Positions 58,785-64,000 of a DNA stretch of 64,000 bases are shown here, one piece after another. This DNA comes from Humulus lupulus (Eukaryota; Streptophyta; Magnoliopsida; Rosales; Cannabaceae). The stretch spans positions 94,445,071 to 94,509,070 of the forward strand of contig NC_084793.1 of NCBI RefSeq assembly GCF_963169125.1, read 5' to 3'. Below the pieces are notes generated by a model. It was not told the origin of the DNA. It ran no database searches and saw nothing but the letters and a program-made list of their open reading frames with translations. The translations under genes and the position numbers were made by a program. How positions within the stretch are numbered: position 1 is the stretch's first letter; the number at the start of each line of letters is the position of its first letter.

Positions 58785-61010
58785 TGTAATATCTCGAATT
58801 CGTTATTAAGGCTGAGTGCCTTGATTACTGCACCAGGAAGACATAATTAGATTTATACGTGGAATTAACTGAATATATGTATGATTATGCAATATAAATT
58901 ATTTATATGGTAATGTGAATATTTACGTATGTTTGTGTGTATTAAATATGCATGTGGGCCCGTTCTTGTAAATTGGGGCATATTTGTAATTTTGATCCGT
59001 TGAGGGTATAAATGTAATTATGTGTTATATGATTGAGACCACATTATTATGTGGATATATTTGCGATATTCGGTTTGAGGTAATCCTAGTGAGTGAATTA
59101 GCGGAATAGTCACAACGGGGTTAAATACCCGACTCGGGGTGAGCCTAGGGGTATTCTGGAAACTCAGTGCGTATTCGGGGTTTATCGGTAACAAGTAGTT
59201 ACTTGGTGATTATTTGGGTGTATCAGGATTAATTGAGAATTTATAGTGCCATTTGAGGGTTAGCGGGAATATGGAAAATGATGGTATCGCCCTTGGGAGC
59301 GATTAAGATAAAGTTTAATTTAGGGGCACTCCTGGTCTTTTGTGCCAAGAGATAGACTTAGCTTTGGGTTCTAGACTTCAGTAGAGGTTGGGGAAAGCAA
59401 AGGCAGAAGGGAACACTCAGTCTATCCTCTCACACTCTCTCTCTCATTCATCTTGCTTTCTCTTGTGAACCTCGGGAAGCTTTTGAGATTTTGAGGAATT
59501 GGCTTAGGAAAATTGAAGGCAGGAAACTATAGGATTACTTGAGGTTCAGTTCAGAGAATCGAAATCACTTTTGAGGTAAGCTTTATAACCTGTCATCTAT
59601 GTGAATTTATGTGATTAAGTTAGGTTTTGGCTAAGTTTGGTGCTAGCTTTGGTTGCTGAATTGGGGAAGGATTTGTGATTGCTTTTTGGGGTAATTGTGA
59701 TGCCCATGCTTTGTTAATGCGAGTTCTATACTCAATTTTCTGGTTTTGTCATGCTTAAATTAAATTCTTGTGAGTTTAGCTTGGGGAAAACACAGGAAAA
59801 GTGCTGGGGATTCTGAGTTGGCAGGGTTGCGCCATGGTGCTGTTCTTGGAGCACCGTGGCCTGCATGAACTCAGAGGCCTAGGGGGTTCGCTGAACCGCC
59901 TTAGCGCCGTGCCGTGTGTCCAGGGAAATGCCTTAGGATGCTATCTGACTTGTAGGGGCCGCAACTCCCTGAGGAGCTCCGCGACTCAAATAGATAATGT
60001 TGGCCAAATAGGGTTTTATGCTTGGGAACTCAAACCTAAGGGCTCGGGAAGGATTCTACTACCCGGTTTAGTAGAATTCGAGGTCCCGGAGGCTATGAAT
60101 CAATCTTTGAGCTTTTAATTGGTTTAGTTCTTGATGGTTATCCGTTATTGTATCGTGACTAGGGGTACCGCAAGTCTTGGGAAGGAAAGGATCGTGCTCA
60201 TTTTTGCCTTATCTTATCGCAAAGGACTCGAGGTAAGAAAACTGTTTCTTGCACCCAGTATAGGGCGCACGCCCCAATTGTAGAGCAGGAGAAGGAGTGT
60301 GCCATGATACCATTATAGTTGAATATCTACTTTGTTTGAATTTATGTTGTCATATTTGTTGGTACTAATTTCTTGGTCAAGAGTCCGTTAACGGTAATAC
60401 ATGTGTAATGTATGCCATAGTGGCGATGCCATAATGTAGATAGGGTATCCGCCACAATGGCAGGGACATTATGAAGATGGAATGTCCATCCACTCGGCAT
60501 GAGTCGTATAATGTTTGGAAAATATATTGTTGGAAGTCTATATGTGTAGGATGTGGTTATAGAGTGTGCAATATATGATAATGTTATTTGATTATATGTA
60601 TGGTTGTTGGGTTTTCTTGTTGGTCCTCAATTCACGGATGCTGCGTGGTGCAGGTAAGGGCAAAGGAAAGCTGGACCAACCATGAGTTGGAGAGCTATGG
60701 GGGCGGTGTGTACATACTCAGCCTACTAGGTCGCCACGGTCGAGATATTTTGGGGAACAATAGTCTTTAGTTGAAAATTTGACTCTTAGGTCGGCTAAGT
60801 CTGTATTTATTTTTGGATGAACTTGTATTTATTTGAAAGTTTTGGGATCCCTTGTAATTACTTAACCTTTTAAATGAAAATTCCAACTTTTGACCAAAAC
60901 TTACCGTCGTTTAACCATAATTACACTTTTAAGTCCAAACGACTCGCTTAAAGAGTTAAGTAGTATTTTTAACACATAGTGTAATGGGCATGAATATTCA
61001 GGGTGTTACA
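58785..61010 (+). repeat. 3' LTR of the Tekay/Del-like element
   Basis: It spans 2226 bases, starts TGTAATATCTCG and ends GGGTGTTACA. It holds the stem-loop at 59812-59875 (arms TCTGAGTT/AACTCAGA and CCATGGTGC/GCACCGTGG). Open frames such as the one at 59801 run through this stem-loop and are accidental. Confidence 0.92.
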
Positions 61011-62345
61011 CATTCATACTTATATGATGGTAGCATGCACCGTGGTAGGCATCAGGGAAGACAACCTCAAGAGCATGAATAATGCTAGCATGTCTGTCTA
61101 TTAGAAAAGCCAGATTATTAATAGCTCCAATGGCTTTCTTCAATTTCATCATGAAATACTTCCAAGAATTGTGATTCTCACTGTCCACTAACGCGAACGC
61201 AATTGGATAAATATGGCTATTCGCATCCAATGCAATGGCACAAAACATGTGGCCACCATATCTCATATTTAAGAAAGTGCTATCCACACATATCACTGGA
61301 CGACATGATGTAAATCCCATTTTACAAACTCCAAGTGAGAAGAAGGTGTAAAGAAAGCGACCATCCTTTGTGACAAAATCAGTTATTGTACCTGGATTCT
61401 TTTGCTGCAACATGTGCAAGTAAGAAAGCAACTTGGAGTAGGATTCTTCAGGTGTCCCCTTGACATAATTGAGTGCCTTCTCTTTGCATCTCCATGCCTT
61501 CATATAACTCATATCGATCCCAAAAGATTTCTTCATATCCTCTTTTATGTTGTTTTCCATGTAGCTAGTGCCATTAGTAGCATATTTGTTCTTGTCAATG
61601 TGCCCAATGACCTAAGGTGCTGCTTGACGGTGGTCTTTCTGTCGCATTTCTAGTGAGCATGTATGTACGCTATTGTAAATAGTAATCTCAAACATGGAAG
61701 ACCGCGCTACTTTCCCCCCCTTAAACTCCAACCATAGTCAGGATCCTTATAGGTGATATACCACCCATCAGTACTAGACTTCTTCACCACAAACTCAAAA
61801 TTATTCTTCATTGCGAAGAGAACTGCTTTGGTTTTCAAATCCATCTTGTTCTCAAAAGTCTTCCCAAGGTGTATTTCTCCCAACGGTGCACCGAAAGAGG
61901 AGGTATGTGATCGACCAGAGACCATAATATATTCTTTCGTAAACATGGGAGCACTCCATATTCTGTGATCTTCTGTTGAAAATATTGGAATGTTCTCTGT
62001 AATGTTATCTTCTGTTCCACCAGGACGACTAGAACTGGTCCCAGGTGTCCGGAGTCCTTGACTTGGTAGGTTCGCCCGTGCAATAGGACATACTGCCTGT
62101 TCTTAGACTTGTTCGACTTGCAAATAATCAGACCTGTCAATCGGCACTTCTGCACTATAATATGCCTCTGAATCATACCCCGACCCCTTATTAAATTCAA
62201 CTATTGGATCATCATTCACATATGAGTAGTATTCATACCAGTTGTCCCTCAGGTTACCAATAGAAACTCCCGCACTTAAAAACAATTTTTTTTTCTCTTT
62301 TGACTTATGAACTACTGCTAGTTTGGTCAAGATGCACTAGCTGTG
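61011..62345 (-). pseudogene. MULE transposase, N-terminal half (MuDR and catalytic domain)
   Basis: On the minus strand an acidic N-terminal part is followed by the MuDR domain (LKTKAVLFAMKNNFEFVVKK, YGWSLRG). A slip in a G run near 61715 and two stops (near 62103 and 61615) interrupt it. From 61560 the MULE transposase core is open: SFGIDMSYMKAWRCKEKAL, then VICVDSTFLNMRYGG with the first catalytic Asp, YPIAFALVDSENHNSWKYF, and LIDRHASI with the second. It is cut after CYHHISMN by the retrotransposon; the reading continues without frame change at 51880 once the CATTC duplication is collapsed. Confidence 0.9.
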
Positions 62346-62427
62346 CTTGAAAGCCTAGATACACCTTTGGAGTATAACCCATTAATTTCAATCAATAACT
62401 TAACTCAAGAGTGTGCCTTAGGGTCAG

Positions 62428-62619
62428 TCAAACTTGAAATACATCACTAATTATATTCTCATAAGAGAAGTCAACCTTGAGATAAAATAAACATATTCGG
62501 AAGCCTTTCCTTAGGGAGGCCGCAAACGGAAGCGACACAAAGCCCTTCCTATGCCTCTTGGTGTTCAACCAATAATGGAGACCATGGGACTTATTGTCAT
62601 AACTCCATCTGCCACTCAC
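62428..62619 (-). pseudogene. Candidate first exon of the MULE transposase
   Basis: An open frame includes SGRWSYDNKSHGL, like the start of MULE transposase N-termini. It could be spliced from a GT donor near 62445 to an acceptor near 62340. No upstream start is clear. The assignment rests on position and weak similarity. Confidence 0.45.
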
Positions 62620-62639
62620 TATTTTGGAAAAATATGTTT

Positions 62640-63590
62640 TTCACAATATCAATATTTTTCAATTTAGTTGTAAAAATAAATTTAATTATTTTTACCAAAT
62701 GATATTCTAATAATTTCTAATCCAATTAAGTAAACAAAAAAAAATTGTGCCCTTAATTCTAATTCTAATTTTTTCTTTAATTAAGAGAATATCATTTTTA
62801 TTTTGATAAAATATTTTTCATTAAAACGATAAGTTAAACAACTTTAATTTTGATTTACCATCTAACTAATTAAGACCAAATTTATTATTATATGAATTAT
62901 CCCATATAAACATATAACAAAAAATTATAGGACGTTCCTAATAGCATGTTTCTACACGAATCTAATGCATGCTAATTGCATACTGTGTGGGTATATGAAT
63001 GTCATGTTATAATACATGACAAAATATTAAAAACTTTAATCACATTCAAACATTTATATTAAGTAAATAAAAGCGGGTATGGTAACTTTTGGATATTTCT
63101 AGAAAAATTACAACATTTGCAAAAAATACATGAAAATGTAACCTAGACTATTTAAGGCCTGATGAAGAGCGCCTTGATCTTGAATCTTAAGACGTAGTCT
63201 TACTAAGCCAATGCCACCATTTTTCCATATCCATTTTGAATTATACAACTTTTTAATTATTTTAAACAAACTTTTAAAATAATTAAACTTTGAGTTTTAA
63301 CACCCAAAAAGTTTCCAAGGCCCAATTTGAATTTGTGTGATTTAATTCAAAAATAAAATTAAACAATTTAATTTTAATAAATTAAAATTCAAAATAATTT
63401 TAATTTTGGATATTTTAATTAAAACAATTTTAATTATGGAAGAGAACAATTAAAATATTTTTAATTAAGGAAAATAATCAATATTATTTCAATTAAAGAA
63501 ATTTCTAAATTAAAACCATTTTAATTCAATTTCTAATTTTTAATTAAATGAATAATTAAAACAATTATGGTAACTACACATTAGGGTTTG
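62640..63590. other. AT-rich tract, no gene recognised
   Basis: The sequence is dominated by TTTAATT-type runs with no sustained open frame. Near 63575-63607 lies a short hairpin TAGGGTTTG/CAAACCCTA. It may contain the right end of the MULE or the start of another LTR; I cannot tell. Confidence 0.4.
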
Positions 63591-63737
63591 TAAGATGCAA
63601 ACCCTAGGTGTGTACCATAAGGTGCGACGGTAGCAGGGAGGTCCGGCAGTGAAGGAGGCCACAACTCAGAGCAGGCTAGCGTGGGTGCACGACTGGGCAC
63701 AGGGGCGCACGGCCTGAGTGTGCGGGGCTAGTAGGGC

Positions 63738-63915
63738 CTCGTTGGCGCAGGAAAGCATGTAGGGGTGCGGGTTGGTGCAGGTGGGTGAGCAGGGGCGCGG
63801 GCTGTCGCAGGTAGGCACGCAGGGGCGCAGGCTGGTGTGCAGGGGCGCGAGTTGGCATAGGCAGGTGAGCAGGGGTGCAGGCAGGCGCACTGGGGCATGG
63901 GCTGGCGCAGGGTGA
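63738..63915. repeat. GC-rich 30-bp minisatellite
   Basis: Units of 30 bases, with two shortened to 20, follow the pattern GYTGGCGCAGG-N7-GCAGGGGCGCGG. All lengths are multiples of 10. Overlapping minus-strand frames give Pro/Ala/Cys-rich repeats with no recognised domain, so I treat it as a repeat. It contrasts sharply with the adjoining AT-rich sequence. Confidence 0.75.
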
Positions 63916-64000
63916 TGGCTCGAGGCTCGGGCCATCTTGGAATTTCACCCATAAATTTCAAAAGAAAAATAACAAAATTCCTATGCCCCAAAATTGGCTT

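Larger units (their letters stand above)
51881..61010 (+). mobile_element. Tekay/Del-like (chromovirus-type) gypsy element in the MULE transposase
   Basis: LTRs are 51881-54102 and 58785-61010, with an exact duplication CATTC at 51876-51880 and 61011-61015. The primer site matches initiator tRNA-Met. The internal region of 4.7 kb has a recognisable gag but a badly decayed pol. The lineage is inferred from the tRNA-Met primer site, gag type, LTR ends and pol length; I could not see a chromodomain. LTRs differ by several percent with small indels. Confidence 0.9.
700..62640. mobile_element. Ulp1-bearing Mutator-like element (MULE), the base layer of the nest
   Basis: Removing the inserted elements leaves about 6.7 kb. 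It holds a plus-strand DUF1985-Ulp1 protease gene and a convergent minus-strand MuDR/SWIM transposase gene, separated by a 580-base spacer. This pairing is known from Ulp1-carrying plant MULEs (Kaonashi type). Three insertions with recognisable target-site duplications split it: at 2280 (in an intron), 15469 (in an exon) and 51881 (in the transposase). I could not find the terminal inverted repeats, so both limits are approximate. The left end may be hidden by the LTR fragment at 1-699 and the right end may lie in the AT-rich tract after 62640. Both genes carry nonsense codons and frame slips, so the element is not autonomous. Confidence 0.75.

Noticed and set aside
59801..60118. A 105-codon open frame in an LTR
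   Set aside because: It spans the GC-rich stem-loop and is not open in the other LTR of the same element.
63666..63991. Three overlapping Pro/Cys-rich open frames as a gene
   Set aside because: All three frames are open only because the repeat length is a multiple of three. There is no domain or clear start.

Overview
The window looks like intergenic heterochromatin of a flowering plant, probably a eudicot. The evidence is Tat-lineage and Tekay/Del-like Ty3/gypsy LTR retrotransposons, Ty1/copia LTRs, a Mutator-like element with MuDR and Ulp1-type genes, and spliceosomal introns. I see no single-copy host gene, tRNA, rRNA or CRISPR array. The species cannot be named from the sequence.

The base layer is an old Mutator-like element (MULE) of the kind that carries an Ulp1-like protease gene (as in Kaonashi-type plant MULEs). 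Its plus-strand DUF1985-Ulp1 gene lies in pieces at 1392-2243, 14858-15468, 49117-49328 and 49710-50446. Its convergent minus-strand MuDR transposase gene lies in pieces at 51029-51880 and 61011-62619. Both are pseudogenes. Degenerate CTCGAT arrays fill the non-coding parts.

Three insertions split the MULE. Ret1 (2280-14790, minus strand) is a Tat-lineage element sitting in an intron. A solo copia LTR (15469-49116 overall, target-site duplication GGAAG) sits in an exon. A Tekay/Del-like element (51881-61010, duplication CATTC) sits in the transposase gene. The copia LTR was itself invaded by Ret2 (16208-42463, duplication TAGTT) and by a solo gypsy LTR (43664-48798), which holds an inverted relative (45473-47781, duplication CATAT). 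Ret2 contains another solo copia LTR in gag (17771-19666, duplication GAACG), a 224-bp MITE (23827-24050, duplication TAA) and a third Tat element, Ret3 (30170-41837, duplication CCAAG), inside its 3' LTR. Hand-counted LTR divergence is about 1.5% for Ret1, 4% for Ret3 and 8% for Ret2, which fits the nesting order.

Ret1, Ret2 and Ret3 share one architecture: LTR, primer site, gag, protease, RT, RNase H, a second RNase H, integrase, then a spacer, then an antisense spliced gene, then polypurine tract and LTR. In Ret1 the antisense gene is intact (four exons, 783 codons, consistent splice phases) although gag-pol is broken. All three elements carry an inverted repeat running directly into a G-rich tract just after pol, and a similar arrangement at the true 3' polypurine tract. 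This repeated hairpin-G6 structure and a covarying stem-loop in the Tekay-like LTRs are the least explained signals here.
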